From Epilithonimonas bovis DSM 19482 (GTDB lineage Bacteria; Bacteroidota; Bacteroidia; Flavobacteriales; Weeksellaceae): a DNA stretch of 64,000 nucleotides. Of the stretch, positions 43,703-52,797 are shown in pieces; position 1 is the stretch's first letter, and each line of letters begins with the position of its first letter. The stretch lies in assembly GCF_900108115.1 (NCBI RefSeq), contig NZ_FTPU01000001.1, positions 62,001 to 126,000 of the forward strand. The letters are read 5' to 3'. The notes beneath the pieces are model-generated. The model saw nothing but the letters and a program-made list of their open reading frames with translations. It ran no database searches and was not told the DNA's origin. A program made the translations under genes and the position numbers.

Positions 43703-44866
43703 TTATTTCAGGCCGTCCAAAAGTTTTTGGGTATCTTCATAATCCTGCCCAGACTTTTTTGCCAGTTCGATCGATTTTTGTGCCCAAACTTTAGCCTCAT
43801 TCTTCTTCCCCAACTTATTGTAAAGATTTGCCAATGTATCGGTATTGGCATAATGTTCATCTTTCTTCACGGATTCCTGTGCCCAAAGTACGGCCGTTTC
43901 CAAAGAGGTTTTTGTATTGACATTTTCAAAAAAGTTCCATGCTGCTGAATTAAGCGTAACAGAAGATGCCGATGTGTAATCTTTGTAGAGCTCCAGCATC
44001 AGCTTCTCATAGGTTGCCATGTCTTTTCTTTTAAAAGCTGAATTTACTTTCTGAGAAAGAAGGTATTTTTGAGCTTCCTCTTTGCCTGTAACCTTTTCTG
44101 CTTCGGTGAGAAAGTAATTGTCATTATAACTATCTGTCTCTTTATTGTAAGCCTTTACGGCAATACTATTTAGTTTGAGACTTTTGTCTATCTTACTATA
44201 ACCTGCTTCTGTAAAAGCTTTTACAATATCATTTTTTTTATCGACAAAGACACTATACAGTGGCGAATCTGAGTTTTTAAGTACAGATAACAGCAAATCA
44301 ACATCTTCATTATCCAGATTTGATTTTTGCGGAAAGTATTGCTCTAATACCTTAACTGTATAGTCGGGCTCCGTATAAACGGTAAGACTTGCCAGGTTTT
44401 TTAGAAAATCAGGATTATTCTCACCTTCTTCAAACTGTTTTTTCAGCGCACCCAGCCTTCTGTTGGGATCTTCTGCATCCTTTGCAAACTGCAGAAAATC
44501 TTTTTCTTCAACATAGCCTATTGTCCTGTGAACCACCTCACCATTGCCGTCTATAAATAAATAGGTTGGATAAACTTTAACATTGAATTTCTTTGCCAAC
44601 TCAATCCCTTCGCCTTTCTCCATGTCGATTTTGGCATTTACAAAATGGCTGTTGTAAAATTCGCCGACGGCCGGCTTTGTAAAAATATTTTTAGCCATCA
44701 GTTTACATGGCCCGCACCAGGATGTAAAAGCATCCAGGAAGATCAATTTTTTTTCTGCTTTTGCCTTGGCAAGCGTCGTCTTGAAATCAGAGTTTTCAAA
44801 AGTGATTCCCTGAGAAAAGGATAACAAGGAAACCAAAAGAAGCAGTGCAGGAAGTATTTTTTTCAT
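43703..44866 (-). CDS. Secreted thioredoxin-fold protein with TPR-like tail
   Basis: A 387-residue exported protein with signal MKKILPALLLLVSLLSFSQG. The N-terminal thioredoxin fold has WCGPCKLM with Cys 51 and Cys 54, followed by VYPTYLFIDGNG carrying the cis-Pro. The remaining 250 residues are helical and resemble TPR-type repeats, including an ALWAQESVKKDEHYANTDT region. It probably acts as a periplasmic thiol-disulfide protein. It is transcribed 22 bases after the GH3-like gene. Confidence 0.85.
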   Translation of the reverse strand: MKKILPALLLLVSLLSFSQGITFENSDFKTTLAKAKAEKKLIFLDAFTSWCGPCKLMAKNIFTKPAVGEFYNSHFVNAKIDMEKGEGIELAKKFNVKVYPTYLFIDGNGEVVHRTIGYVEEKDFLQFAKDAEDPNRRLGALKKQFEEGENNPDFLKNLASLTVYTEPDYTVKVLEQYFPQKSNLDNEDVDLLLSVLKNSDSPLYSVFVDKKNDIVKAFTEAGYSKIDKSLKLNSIAVKAYNKETDSYNDNYFLTEAEKVTGKEEAQKYLLSQKVNSAFKRKDMATYEKLMLELYKDYTSASSVTLNSAAWNFFENVNTKTSLETAVLWAQESVKKDEHYANTDTLANLYNKLGKKNEAKVWAQKSIELAKKSGQDYEDTQKLLDGLK

Positions 44867-44888
44867 TATAATTAATTCTGTAATTTGA

Positions 44889-46406
44889 TTATGGTCTATT
44901 AAGTTCTAGCAACGGATCAATATACTGGCGGTCGTTGCTTAGGCGAGGCACTTTATTTTGCCCGCCCAATTTACCGCGGCTTGCCATCCACTCATAGAAA
45001 AGGTTGGGTTTTGCCACATGCACAACAGGCCGGCGAAGCGTAATATCATTGTATCGTTTGGCTTCGTAATCGGAATTAAGGCACTTAAGTGCTGTATCAA
45101 ATATATCCGTAAACTCCTCAATATTGGCAGGCTTGCGGGTAAACTCGAAAATCCACTCGTGGCAACCTTTTTTGTCACTGGTCATAAAAACCGGCGCTCC
45201 GGTATAGTCAGAGATATTGGCATTCAGCTTCTCGCAGGTCTGCTTAAGAGCTGTCTCTACATTGTCGATCATCAGTTCTTCGCCAAAGGCATTGATGTAA
45301 TGCTTGGTCCTGCCGGTAATTTTTATCCGGAAAGGATTAATGGATGTAAACTTGACCGTATCACCCACAAGATAGCGCCACAAACCGCCATTGGTAGTGA
45401 TGACCACGGCATAATTTTTATCTAGCTCAACTTCGGAAATCGGGATGGCCTCCTGCACGCCAGAGAAGAACTTATCCATCGGAATAAATTCGTAAAAAAT
45501 ACCATAATCCAACATCAAGAGCATCTCATCGCTCCCCGACTGATCCTGTATCCCAAAAAAGCCTTCTGAGGCGTTGTAAATCTCGTAATAGCGGATCTCT
45601 TTGCCGATGAGCTCTTTGTACTGGTTTTTATAAGGTTTAAAACTGATCCCGCCATGGAAGAATACTTCCAGATTAGGCCACAGTTCCGCAATATTGCTTC
45701 TGCCGGTCTCCTGCAGTGTACGCTGCAATAGCACCATCATCCAGCTGGGAACACCTGTAAGGCTGCCTACATCATCATGCCGCACTTCGGAGATAATAGC
45801 TCTCATTTTACTTTCCCATTCGGACATTAGAGAGATTTTTTTATTCGGTGTATTGATAATCTCTACCCAGAACGGCAAATTCTCTATCAAAATGGCCGAC
45901 AGATCTCCAAATTTTGTATTGAAGTCCTGATACATCTCAGCGCTGCCGCCCAATCTGAGGTTTTTATGCTGAAAAAGCTCGCTCTCGGGATGATTATTGA
46001 CATAGATAGACACCATGTCTTTACCGGCCTTGTAATGGCAATCTTCTAGGCTTTCTGCACTGATTGGGATAAATTTGCTTTTGGCATTTGTAGTACCGGA
46101 TGATTTTGCAAATTGCTTAATCAGCCCCGGCCAGAAGACATCTTTACAACCCTGCCTGGCCTTTTCTATGTACGGCTCAAAATCTTCGTAACAGACGATA
46201 GGTACTTTTTTTTGAAAGTCGCGGTAATTGGATATGGCGCTGAAGCCGTACTTCTGCCCATATTCGGTCTCTTCTGCGTGGAAGAGCTGTGAGAACAAAA
46301 GCCCTTCCTGGGTCTCGACAGGATATTTTATAAAATGTTCTATCTGATCTATGCGCTGACGTATAAACCAATTGACCAATGTATTAAAAAGTGCTTTTGT
46401 TGCCAT
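44889..46406 (-). CDS. GH3-family acyl-adenylate/amido synthetase-like protein
   Basis: A 505-residue protein of the GH3 (auxin-responsive promoter) family, ANL-type adenylating enzymes that join acyl groups to amino acids in plants. The ATP motif region SSGTTNAKSKFIPIS and the adenine-binding YNASEGFFGIQD are visible, as is the TNGGLWRYLVGDTVKF block. The bacterial substrate is unknown. The ATG at 46406 is chosen because the earlier ATG at 46424 lies in the -7 element TATATTTG (46413-46420). Confidence 0.88.
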   Translation of the reverse strand: MATKALFNTLVNWFIRQRIDQIEHFIKYPVETQEGLLFSQLFHAEETEYGQKYGFSAISNYRDFQKKVPIVCYEDFEPYIEKARQGCKDVFWPGLIKQFAKSSGTTNAKSKFIPISAESLEDCHYKAGKDMVSIYVNNHPESELFQHKNLRLGGSAEMYQDFNTKFGDLSAILIENLPFWVEIINTPNKKISLMSEWESKMRAIISEVRHDDVGSLTGVPSWMMVLLQRTLQETGRSNIAELWPNLEVFFHGGISFKPYKNQYKELIGKEIRYYEIYNASEGFFGIQDQSGSDEMLLMLDYGIFYEFIPMDKFFSGVQEAIPISEVELDKNYAVVITTNGGLWRYLVGDTVKFTSINPFRIKITGRTKHYINAFGEELMIDNVETALKQTCEKLNANISDYTGAPVFMTSDKKGCHEWIFEFTRKPANIEEFTDIFDTALKCLNSDYEAKRYNDITLRRPVVHVAKPNLFYEWMASRGKLGGQNKVPRLSNDRQYIDPLLELNRP

Positions 46407-46412
46407 TATGCA

Positions 46413-46420
46413 CAAATATA
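46413..46420 (-). promoter_or_regulatory. -7 promoter element of the GH3-like gene
   Basis: TATATTTG on the minus strand is six bases from the ATG at 46406, so the leader is at most a few nucleotides. It rules out the upstream ATG. Confidence 0.55.
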
Positions 46421-46446
46421 ACAAATTTTGCGTTGCAGAATAAAAA

Positions 46447-46471
46447 AAGACATTTCGAAATGAAATGTCTT
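46447..46471 (-). terminator. Terminator after rplY
   Basis: Ten-base arms aagacatttc (46447-46456) and gaaatgtctt (46462-46471), 5-nt loop, with a T run on the minus strand. Confidence 0.88.
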
Positions 46472-46495
46472 ATATAGTACTTAAGTTAAGTTTGA

Positions 46496-47119
46496 TTATT
46501 CAGCTGAAGCCTCTTCAGAAGCGTGTTCTGTGTGCTCTTCATCATCATCGTCTGCAGCAGCACCGCCTTTCATTGCATTTCTAGACATCTTAACAGCTGC
46601 AACAACAGCATTATCAGGATGCATAAAAATGTAAGAGTCATTTTTAAGAGCCTCTACATAAAGTTTGTTTCCAATTTTAAGAGGTGTAACATCCACAACG
46701 ATCTCATCCGGCAAGTTTGCAGGAATTGCTTTAACTTTCAGTTTTCTGAATGATTGTCTAAGAACACCACCGGCAACAACACCTTTTGCACGACCAATGA
46801 TTCTTACAGGAACTTCCATAATTACCGGTTTGTCTTCTGATAATTGATAGAAATCCACGTGCAGGATTCTGTCTGTAATTGGGTGAAACTGGATATCCTG
46901 AAGAACAGCAGGAATGGTTTGTCCGTCAACCTCAATAGATACCGTGTGTGCTTCAGGAGTGTAAACCAAATTTTTGAAAGATTTTTCTTCTGTAGAAAAA
47001 CTCAATGGTTCTGCACCTCCGTAAACAACACAAGGAACTAATTCAGCATCACGTAAAGCTTTTGTAGACTTTTTGCCCACGCTTTCTCTTTTTGTACCTT
47101 GAATTGTAATAGATTTCAT
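46496..47119 (-). CDS. rplY: 50S ribosomal protein L25 (CTC/TL5 type)
   Basis: A 207-residue L25 with the long C-terminal TL5 domain ([19 protein letters not shown]) that E. coli L25 lacks. It binds 5S rRNA in the central protuberance. The acidic C-terminus [18 protein letters not shown] is typical of this type. A -7 element TATCTTTG (47148-47155) precedes it, while prs ends only 46 nt upstream. Confidence 0.95.
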   Translation of the reverse strand: MKSITIQGTKRESVGKKSTKALRDAELVPCVVYGGAEPLSFSTEEKSFKNLVYTPEAHTVSIEVDGQTIPAVLQDIQFHPITDRILHVDFYQLSEDKPVIMEVPVRIIGRAKGVVAGGVLRQSFRKLKVKAIPANLPDEIVVDVTPLKIGNKLYVEALKNDSYIFMHPDNAVVAAVKMSRNAMKGGAAADDDDEEHTEHASEEASAE

Positions 47120-47147
47120 TTTATTATAAAATATAAATTTGAGGCTG

Positions 47148-47155
47148 CAAAGATA
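47148..47155 (-). promoter_or_regulatory. -7 promoter element of rplY
   Basis: TATCTTTG on the minus strand, about 28 nt before the ATG, in the short gap after prs. Confidence 0.5.
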
Positions 47156-47165
47156 TTAATTTTTT

Positions 47166-48104
47166 TTAAATAATAAACTTCTCGCTGATAGATTTGTGCT
47201 CATGAACCATTTTCATCACATCAGAGAACAACCTTGCGCATGATAAAACTTTGATTTTAGAAGACAAACCTTCTTTTAACGGGATAGAATCAGTAACAAT
47301 TACTTCCAACAACTGGGATTTTTCTATATTCTCATAGGCTTTGCCGGATAATACACCGTGTGTGGCCATGGCTCTTACAGATTTGGCCCCTTTTTCCATC
47401 AGGATATCTGCCGCTTTGCAAAGTGTTCCTGCGGTGTCTATCATATCATCTATCAGTATCACGTTTTTATCTGTAACATCTCCTATCAGAAACATCTCCT
47501 CTACCACGTTGGCTTTTTTCCTTTCCTTGTAGGCAATTACAACGTCTGCGCCCAAGTGGCCGGCATAATTTTTTGCCCGTTTTGCACCGCCCATATCCGG
47601 GGAAGCAATGGTAAGGTTATCCAGATGTAGCGAGCGGATATAATCGATAAATATAGTGGAGGCATAAAGATGATCTACCGGAATCTCGAAGAAGCCCTGA
47701 ATCTGATCTGCGTGCAAATCCATGGTCATAATCCTGGTTGCACCGGCTGCAGTAAGGAGGTTGGCAACCAATTTGGCACCAATTGGCGCTCTTGGTTTGT
47801 CTTTCCTGTCCTGTCTTGCCAATCCGTAGTAAGGGATAACTACGGTAATGTTTTTTGCTGATGCCCTTTTGGCAGCATCAATCATTAGTAGCAGCTCCAA
47901 CAGGTTATCAGCTGGCGGAAACGTAGATGCAATGAGAAAAACCCTTGCTCCTCTTACAGACTGCTCCAGTACGGGCTCAAACTCACCGTCGCTGAAATGC
48001 TGAAAATTAATTTTCCCTAATGGCTGCCCATAATGCTGAGCAATTTTTTCGGCCAACTCGTGGCTGGTTCTGGTAGAAAACAAATAACTTGCTTGATCTG
48101 ACAT
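47166..48104 (-). CDS. prs: Ribose-phosphate pyrophosphokinase
   Basis: A 312-residue PRPP synthase, supplying PRPP for nucleotide, histidine and tryptophan synthesis. The PRPP loop VILIDDMIDTAGTL, the flexible YYGLARQDRKDKPRAPIG segment and the N-terminal SDGEFEP region are intact. A -7 element TAAATTTG (48118-48125) lies just upstream. No terminator separates it from rplY, so read-through is likely. Confidence 0.96.
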   Translation of the reverse strand: MSDQASYLFSTRTSHELAEKIAQHYGQPLGKINFQHFSDGEFEPVLEQSVRGARVFLIASTFPPADNLLELLLMIDAAKRASAKNITVVIPYYGLARQDRKDKPRAPIGAKLVANLLTAAGATRIMTMDLHADQIQGFFEIPVDHLYASTIFIDYIRSLHLDNLTIASPDMGGAKRAKNYAGHLGADVVIAYKERKKANVVEEMFLIGDVTDKNVILIDDMIDTAGTLCKAADILMEKGAKSVRAMATHGVLSGKAYENIEKSQLLEVIVTDSIPLKEGLSSKIKVLSCARLFSDVMKMVHEHKSISEKFII

Positions 48105-48117
48105 TTTTACTTTTTTG

Positions 48118-48125
48118 CAAATTTA
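48118..48125 (-). promoter_or_regulatory. -7 promoter element of prs
   Basis: TAAATTTG on the minus strand, about 13 nt before the prs ATG. Confidence 0.5.
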
Positions 48126-48174
48126 AAAAATAATGAAAAATCTGAAAATTGATTTTCAGGTTTATAGATAAAAA

Positions 48175-48200
48175 AAACCAAAATAAAATTATTTTGGTTT
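48175..48200. terminator. Terminator after the bacilliredoxin gene
   Basis: Ten-base arms aaaccaaaat (48175-48184) and attttggttt (48191-48200) around a 6-nt loop, with A and T flanks. Confidence 0.85.
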
Positions 48201-48208
48201 AGTTCTGT

Positions 48209-48619
48209 TTAACAGTATTCGTCGTAAGCGGCCTGTAGGTTTGCAGCAATGGCACCAGCCGGGTTGCCCTCTATGTGGTGTCTCTCCAACATGTGAACCA
48301 ACTCACCATCCTTAAAAAGTGCCACACATGGCGAGCTTGGCGGGAATGGAGCCAACAACCTTCTTGCCTCGGCAACGGCATCTGTGTCAAAACCTGCAAA
48401 CGCAGTTACCAGATGATCCGGTTTTTTGTCGCCCGTCAAAGAATAGACAACTCCCGGTCTCGCTGCACCGGCAGCACATCCGCATACGGAATTGATAACC
48501 AATAATGTTGTGCCGCTCTGCTTAAGAGCTTCATCCACCTGTGCCGGTGTTGTAAGATCTTCAAAGCCTTTATCTGTAAGTTCTGCCTTCATTGGCAATA
48601 CTAAATCTGCTGGATACAT
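48209..48619 (-). CDS. BrxA/BrxB-family bacilliredoxin
   Basis: A 136-residue thioredoxin-like protein of the YphP/YqiW family, which removes bacillithiol from protein thiols in Firmicutes. The Cys-Gly-Cys active site lies at residues 46-48 (NSVCGCAAGAARPG). Bacteroidetes carry this family with or without bacillithiol, so the in vivo thiol is not certain. A consensus promoter (48660-48689) and a terminator bound it. Confidence 0.9.
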   Translation of the reverse strand: MYPADLVLPMKAELTDKGFEDLTTPAQVDEALKQSGTTLLVINSVCGCAAGAARPGVVYSLTGDKKPDHLVTAFAGFDTDAVAEARRLLAPFPPSSPCVALFKDGELVHMLERHHIEGNPAGAIAANLQAAYDEYC

Positions 48620-48659
48620 ATTAATGTGTTTATAAAATGTTATACTTTATGTTGAGATG

Positions 48660-48689
48660 CAAATTTACTAAATAAAAATTTTGTCTCAA
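48660..48689 (-). promoter_or_regulatory. Promoter of the bacilliredoxin gene
   Basis: On the minus strand TTG (48687-48689), exactly 19 nt, then TAAATTTG (48660-48667), a full consensus, 41 nt before the ATG. Confidence 0.75.
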
Positions 48690-48743
48690 CGATAAATCAT
48701 TCTATTAAAATCATTCCGAAAATCTATGATGCAACTTCACAAA

Positions 48744-48775
48744 AAAACTCCGGGTCCGAAGATCCAGAGTCTTAA
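48744..48775 (-). terminator. Distal terminator of the dcw/yqeY transcript
   Basis: On the minus strand actctggatc and gacccggagt pair (one mismatch, one G-T) around a UUCG tetraloop and run into seven T residues. It lies about 130 nt beyond the yqeY stop, past a heptamer-type inverted repeat. Confidence 0.8.
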
Positions 48776-48814
48776 TCAAATCGATATGCAAATAGAGTAT
48801 ATCCTTTTTTTGAG

Positions 48815-48898
48815 GTCAGAAGTTGGGTGATAAATGCGGGAAGTTTAAAAATAGTGCGCCATAATTTAACTTCCGTCATCTGACTTCCCACTTCTGAC
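48815..48898. repeat. Heptamer-period inverted repeat after yqeY
   Basis: Arms gtcagaagttggg (48815-48827) and cccacttctgac (48887-48898) pair with one extra base. The right part reads aacttcc, gtcatct, gacttcc, cacttct, a 7-nt period. It ends four bases from the yqeY stop. Confidence 0.85.
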
Positions 48899-48901
48899 AA
48901 T

Positions 48902-49348
48902 TTAGGAAAGCAACTGTTTAACCATGGCGGAAATACTCTTTCCGTCTGATTTGCCAGCGAGTGCTTTGGAAGCTACGCCCATTACTTTTCCGAGGTCTTT
49001 AATAGATTCTGCTTTAACTTCAGAAATGATTTTTTTGACTTCTGATTCCAGTTCTTCAGCAGAAAGTTGTTTTGGCAAAAACTGCTCTATGACTTTCATC
49101 TGAGCTTCTTCTACCTCAGCAAGATCAGTTCTCCCCTGAGCGGTAAACTGCTCAAAAGAGTCTTTTCTCTGCTTGATCATTCTTTGCAGAATAGCAATCT
49201 CCTGTTCTGCAGAAACTTCTGCGCCTTTTGCTTCGGTTTTCAGCAAAAGGATCTGTGATTTCACAGCTCGGAGAGAATCCAGAGCCACTCTGTCTTTTTC
49301 ACGCATTGCGGTTTTTATCGCATCGCTTATTGTATTTTCTAAACTCAT
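48902..49348 (-). CDS. GatB/YqeY-domain protein
   Basis: A 148-residue YqeY-type protein: the C-terminal helical domain shared with GatB but without the amidotransferase body. GatB-type tails bind the tRNA elbow; the free-standing protein's role is not established. Regions DRVALDSLRAVKSQIL and LGKVMGVASKALAGKSDG are typical. It follows ftsZ by about 70 nt that contain a heptamer-type repeat. Confidence 0.88.
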   Translation of the reverse strand: MSLENTISDAIKTAMREKDRVALDSLRAVKSQILLLKTEAKGAEVSAEQEIAILQRMIKQRKDSFEQFTAQGRTDLAEVEEAQMKVIEQFLPKQLSAEELESEVKKIISEVKAESIKDLGKVMGVASKALAGKSDGKSISAMVKQLLS

Positions 49349-49361
49349 TTTTTTATTTTAA

Positions 49362-49418
49362 TAGTTGATGGTTGATGGTTGTTAGTGCAAAACTCTATCA
49401 ACCTAAAACTATCAACTA
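49362..49418. repeat. Heptamer-period inverted repeat after ftsZ
   Basis: Left arm (49362-49384) reads tagttgatggttgatggtt; right arm (49395-49418) reads ctatcaacctaaaactatca and on to acta. Unit length is 7 nt. It ends three bases from the ftsZ stop. Confidence 0.85.
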
Positions 49419-49420
49419 GA

Positions 49421-51304
49421 TTAATCTACATCTTTATTAAGAAAACGGTTTTCCCTTAGCTGCATACTCCCATTATTATCAGACAGATAGGTGTTGATGT
49501 TCTGGTCGGATGCATTGGAGCCGTCGATATTGATATTTTTTCTCTTGAAAGCCGGAACTGTCTCGAAAACATTCTCATTATCCAACTGCTGGTAACGGGA
49601 ATTGAATTCTTTCAGCTTGTTTCTTCTTTCCATCGCTTTTGAGGCATCTGGTGTTTTGTTAAAGAAAGTGAATCCGCTTTCTGTTTCCTGAGCCGGTTCT
49701 GACTGCTTCTCTTCTACAACTTCTTCTTTAGTTTCTGCAGCGAAAGAAAATCTGCGAGGCTCTTCCAATTTTTCTTCGGCAATCTCGTGACTGATTTCTT
49801 CACGCGGCGTTGGGATGTCGGCAATAACCTGCTTTTCGATTACAGGGAATTCTTCTTCCACAACCGGTTCATTGATGGTAAAAGTTACTTCCAAAGGTTT
49901 TTCTTCTACTTCTTCTTTGAAGGAAACTTTGGGTTTATCCTCTACCTCAAAAGTAAAAGATTGCGCTTCCAGATCAACATCATCATAGCTCTCTTCTTCG
50001 AAATTGAAAAGATTGTATTCGTGCTTTTCGTTTTTTGAATTATAATCATTTGAGAAATCCTGGATTTCTTCATTTTCGATAATTTTGATCTCGGTTTTTG
50101 GCTCTTCTACAAGGCTCTCAGCAACAGAATTAGTGGGGAAATTAGAAGTCCCGAAGTCATCCTCATCCTCTAAGCGAAAAAAATTTTTCCCGCCTGTCGC
50201 TTCCGGTTTTGATTCTTCCTGAATCCTGCTTTTGAATGGTGACTCTCTATGCGAGGATGGGCTTGGCCTGTCATCTAAAGAATACTTGATGGTTTCTGTT
50301 ATGCCAGAATGTTTTTTATTATCATTGGAAAAACCGGTAGCAATTACCAAAACGCTAACTGCATCGCCCAGTTCTTCATCTGTTCCAACTCCAAAAATAA
50401 TATCAGCTGTATTCCCGGCTTCTTTCTGGATATAGTCCATAATGACGCCGATTTCGTCCATCGTAACTTCGGAAACACCACTTCTGATGAGCAAAAGAAC
50501 ATTCTTGGCACCAGTGATTTTGTTGTCATTCAACAATGGAGAATCCAATGCTTTTTTCACAGCTTCTTCCGCTTTTTTCTCGCCAGTTGCCACACCGGTT
50601 GACATCAACGCTGTTCCGGAATTTGCCAAAACAGATTTGGCATCACGGAAGTCAATATTAACATCAAAATAACCGGTAATTACCTCTGCCATCCCTTTTG
50701 CAGCATTGGTCAAAACTTCATCAGCTTTGGAAAATCCCTGCTTGAAACCTAGATTCCCAAACTGCTGTCTCAGCTTATCATTGTTGATAACAATAAGCGA
50801 GTCCACGTTATTTCTTAATTTATCTAATCCTAATTCTGCCTGGTCCAATCTTCTTTTACCTTCAAAACTAAAAGGTACGGTTACAATCCCAACTGTTAGA
50901 ATGCCCATTTCTTTTGCCACCTTAGCAATTACAGGCGCAGCACCGGTACCGGTTCCACCGCCCATCCCGGCAGTGATAAAAACCATTTTGGTATTCTGTC
51001 CCATGGCCGCTTTGATATCATCAATGCTTTCGATGGCCGCTTTCTCGCCCACTTCAGGATCAGCGCCGGCACCCAAACCTTCGGTCATGGAGATGCCCAA
51101 CTGGACTTTGTTGGAAACAGGGTTGTTGTCTAATGTTTGCGCATCGGTATTGCAAATAACGAAGTCTACTCCATAAATCCCTTTCTCGTACATGTGCTTC
51201 AAGGCGTTGTTACCGCCGCCGCCAACACCAATTACTTTGATGATGGCAGAATTCCCTTTTGGTAGGTCAAAGGAAAATCCTTGTGTATTAGTTATATTGT
51301 CCAT
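49421..51304 (-). CDS. ftsZ: Cell division GTPase FtsZ
   Basis: The tubulin-like protein that forms the division ring. The signature GGGTGTGAAPVIA and the N-terminal VIGVGGGGNNALKHM are intact, and NVDFRDAKSVLANSG-type T7 sequence (here DVNIDFRDAK) is present. The core ends near residue 330; an acidic disordered linker of about 290 residues follows, ending ENRFLNKDVD. Total length is 627 residues against 380-400 in E. coli or B. subtilis; long tails are usual in Flavobacteriia. It lies last of the fts genes. Confidence 0.97.
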   Translation of the reverse strand: MDNITNTQGFSFDLPKGNSAIIKVIGVGGGGNNALKHMYEKGIYGVDFVICNTDAQTLDNNPVSNKVQLGISMTEGLGAGADPEVGEKAAIESIDDIKAAMGQNTKMVFITAGMGGGTGTGAAPVIAKVAKEMGILTVGIVTVPFSFEGKRRLDQAELGLDKLRNNVDSLIVINNDKLRQQFGNLGFKQGFSKADEVLTNAAKGMAEVITGYFDVNIDFRDAKSVLANSGTALMSTGVATGEKKAEEAVKKALDSPLLNDNKITGAKNVLLLIRSGVSEVTMDEIGVIMDYIQKEAGNTADIIFGVGTDEELGDAVSVLVIATGFSNDNKKHSGITETIKYSLDDRPSPSSHRESPFKSRIQEESKPEATGGKNFFRLEDEDDFGTSNFPTNSVAESLVEEPKTEIKIIENEEIQDFSNDYNSKNEKHEYNLFNFEEESYDDVDLEAQSFTFEVEDKPKVSFKEEVEEKPLEVTFTINEPVVEEEFPVIEKQVIADIPTPREEISHEIAEEKLEEPRRFSFAAETKEEVVEEKQSEPAQETESGFTFFNKTPDASKAMERRNKLKEFNSRYQQLDNENVFETVPAFKRKNINIDGSNASDQNINTYLSDNNGSMQLRENRFLNKDVD

Positions 51305-51331
51305 ACTGGTATGTTTTTTTGTTTTATTGAT

Positions 51332-51378
51332 TCGTTAATTTGTAAAATTGCTAATTATTAAGTTTTACAGTTCAACGA
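51332..51378. repeat. Heptamer-type inverted repeat between ftsA and ftsZ
   Basis: Arms tcgttaatttgtaaaa (51332-51347) and ttttacagttcaacga (51363-51378) pair at 13 of 16 positions, with a 7-nt internal period. They lie 22 bases past the ftsA stop. Confidence 0.7.
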
Positions 51379-51400
51379 TTTAACAATTAATCATTGATAT

Positions 51401-52777
51401 TTACTCTTCTACTTCTTCAAAAAATTTCTTCACTTTATCTAAAATCGATTGCCCAAAAGTTGGTTTGTTTCTTCTGGCAACTTCTTTTGGCTTTACCACT
51501 TCTTCGGTTGCCTGAGGCTGGCTAGGTTCTGCTTCTGCAGCAGGTTTCTCTGTTTTTTCAGCCTTGGCAACTGCCTGCTCTATAACCTCCTCTTCTGTGG
51601 GAAGAATTTTTTTATCCCTGATCTTAAGGCTTTCCATTAACAATCCAATGGATGTCGCAAATTCCGGCCCTTTAAGATACTGATTTTTATCGTTGGCCAC
51701 GTATTCGTTTGCGAAACCAATTCTGCTGTCAAAACCAGTTGTATAATTGGCCAACTGACGAAGGTTTCTCAAATTGGAACCGCCACCTGTCAATACAATA
51801 CCGGCGATCAGTTTTTTCTTTTGTTCGAAAGCACCATAAGCTTTCAGCTCTGTATTCACCATTTCCAGGATTTCTTCAACCCTTGCATTGATGATCTGAG
51901 CCAAAACTTTCAACGAAATCTCTTTGTCCGGACGGCCGTGTAACCCCGGGATTGTCACGTAAGTGCTGTCTTTTTCCAATTCCGGAACAGAGGAACCGAA
52001 CTTCACTTTCAGTTGTTCTGCATGTTTCTCGATGATGGAACATCCTTCCTTAATATCATCGGTGATAATCCCGCCACCGTAAGGAATCACGCAAGTATGA
52101 CGAATGATGTTGTCTTTGAAAATTGCGATATCTGTAGTCCCGCCACCTATATCAACAATTGCAACACCAGCTTCTTTTTCTTCTTTTGTAAGAACCGCTT
52201 CAGACGATGCCAAAGGTTCCAATGTCAAAGCTTCCATCTCAAGACCTGCTTCTCGAACGCATCTTGCAATATTTCTGATAGAACCCATCTGTCCCACAAC
52301 AACGTGGAAATTGGCTTCTAACCGTTTGCCGTGCATCCCGACTGGTTCCTGGATTTCGCCTTCGGAATCTACTTTGTATTCCTGCGGCAAAACGTGGATA
52401 ATTTCTTCTCCTGGCAACATTACCAATTTCTTTACCTGGTCTTTTAGTTTTTCGATATCATCTTCTGTGATGTATCTATCCGGATGCTCTCTCATTATAT
52501 AATCCGAATGTTGGAGAGAACGGATATGTTTTCCTGCAATTCCTACAGTTACCTTGTGAATAGGAACGCCCGCGCTGGATTGCGCTTCTGCAACTGCAGT
52601 TTTGATGGAATTGATGGTTTGGGAAATGTTGTTCACGATTCCTTTGTGAACACCAAGACTTTTAGCCTTCCCAACGCCCAGGATTTCTATTTTACCGTGA
52701 GCGTTACGTCTGCCGACAATGGCGACAATCTTAGTCGTCCCAATGTCCAGACCTACTGAATACTCTTGATTTTCCAT
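51401..52777 (-). CDS. ftsA: Cell division protein FtsA
   Basis: The actin-like ATPase that tethers FtsZ to the membrane. The 458 residues contain the phosphate-1 motif GLDIGTTKIVAIVG, phosphate-2 VDIGGGTTDIAIF and the adenosine motif GIVLTGGGSNL. An extended Lys/Glu-rich linker precedes a C-terminal helix ILDKVKKFFEEVEE, the probable membrane-targeting amphipathic helix. It starts 20 nt after ftsQ. Confidence 0.96.
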   Translation of the reverse strand: MENQEYSVGLDIGTTKIVAIVGRRNAHGKIEILGVGKAKSLGVHKGIVNNISQTINSIKTAVAEAQSSAGVPIHKVTVGIAGKHIRSLQHSDYIMREHPDRYITEDDIEKLKDQVKKLVMLPGEEIIHVLPQEYKVDSEGEIQEPVGMHGKRLEANFHVVVGQMGSIRNIARCVREAGLEMEALTLEPLASSEAVLTKEEKEAGVAIVDIGGGTTDIAIFKDNIIRHTCVIPYGGGIITDDIKEGCSIIEKHAEQLKVKFGSSVPELEKDSTYVTIPGLHGRPDKEISLKVLAQIINARVEEILEMVNTELKAYGAFEQKKKLIAGIVLTGGGSNLRNLRQLANYTTGFDSRIGFANEYVANDKNQYLKGPEFATSIGLLMESLKIRDKKILPTEEEVIEQAVAKAEKTEKPAAEAEPSQPQATEEVVKPKEVARRNKPTFGQSILDKVKKFFEEVEE

Positions 52778-52797
52778 TATATGCTCGATTTGATTTT

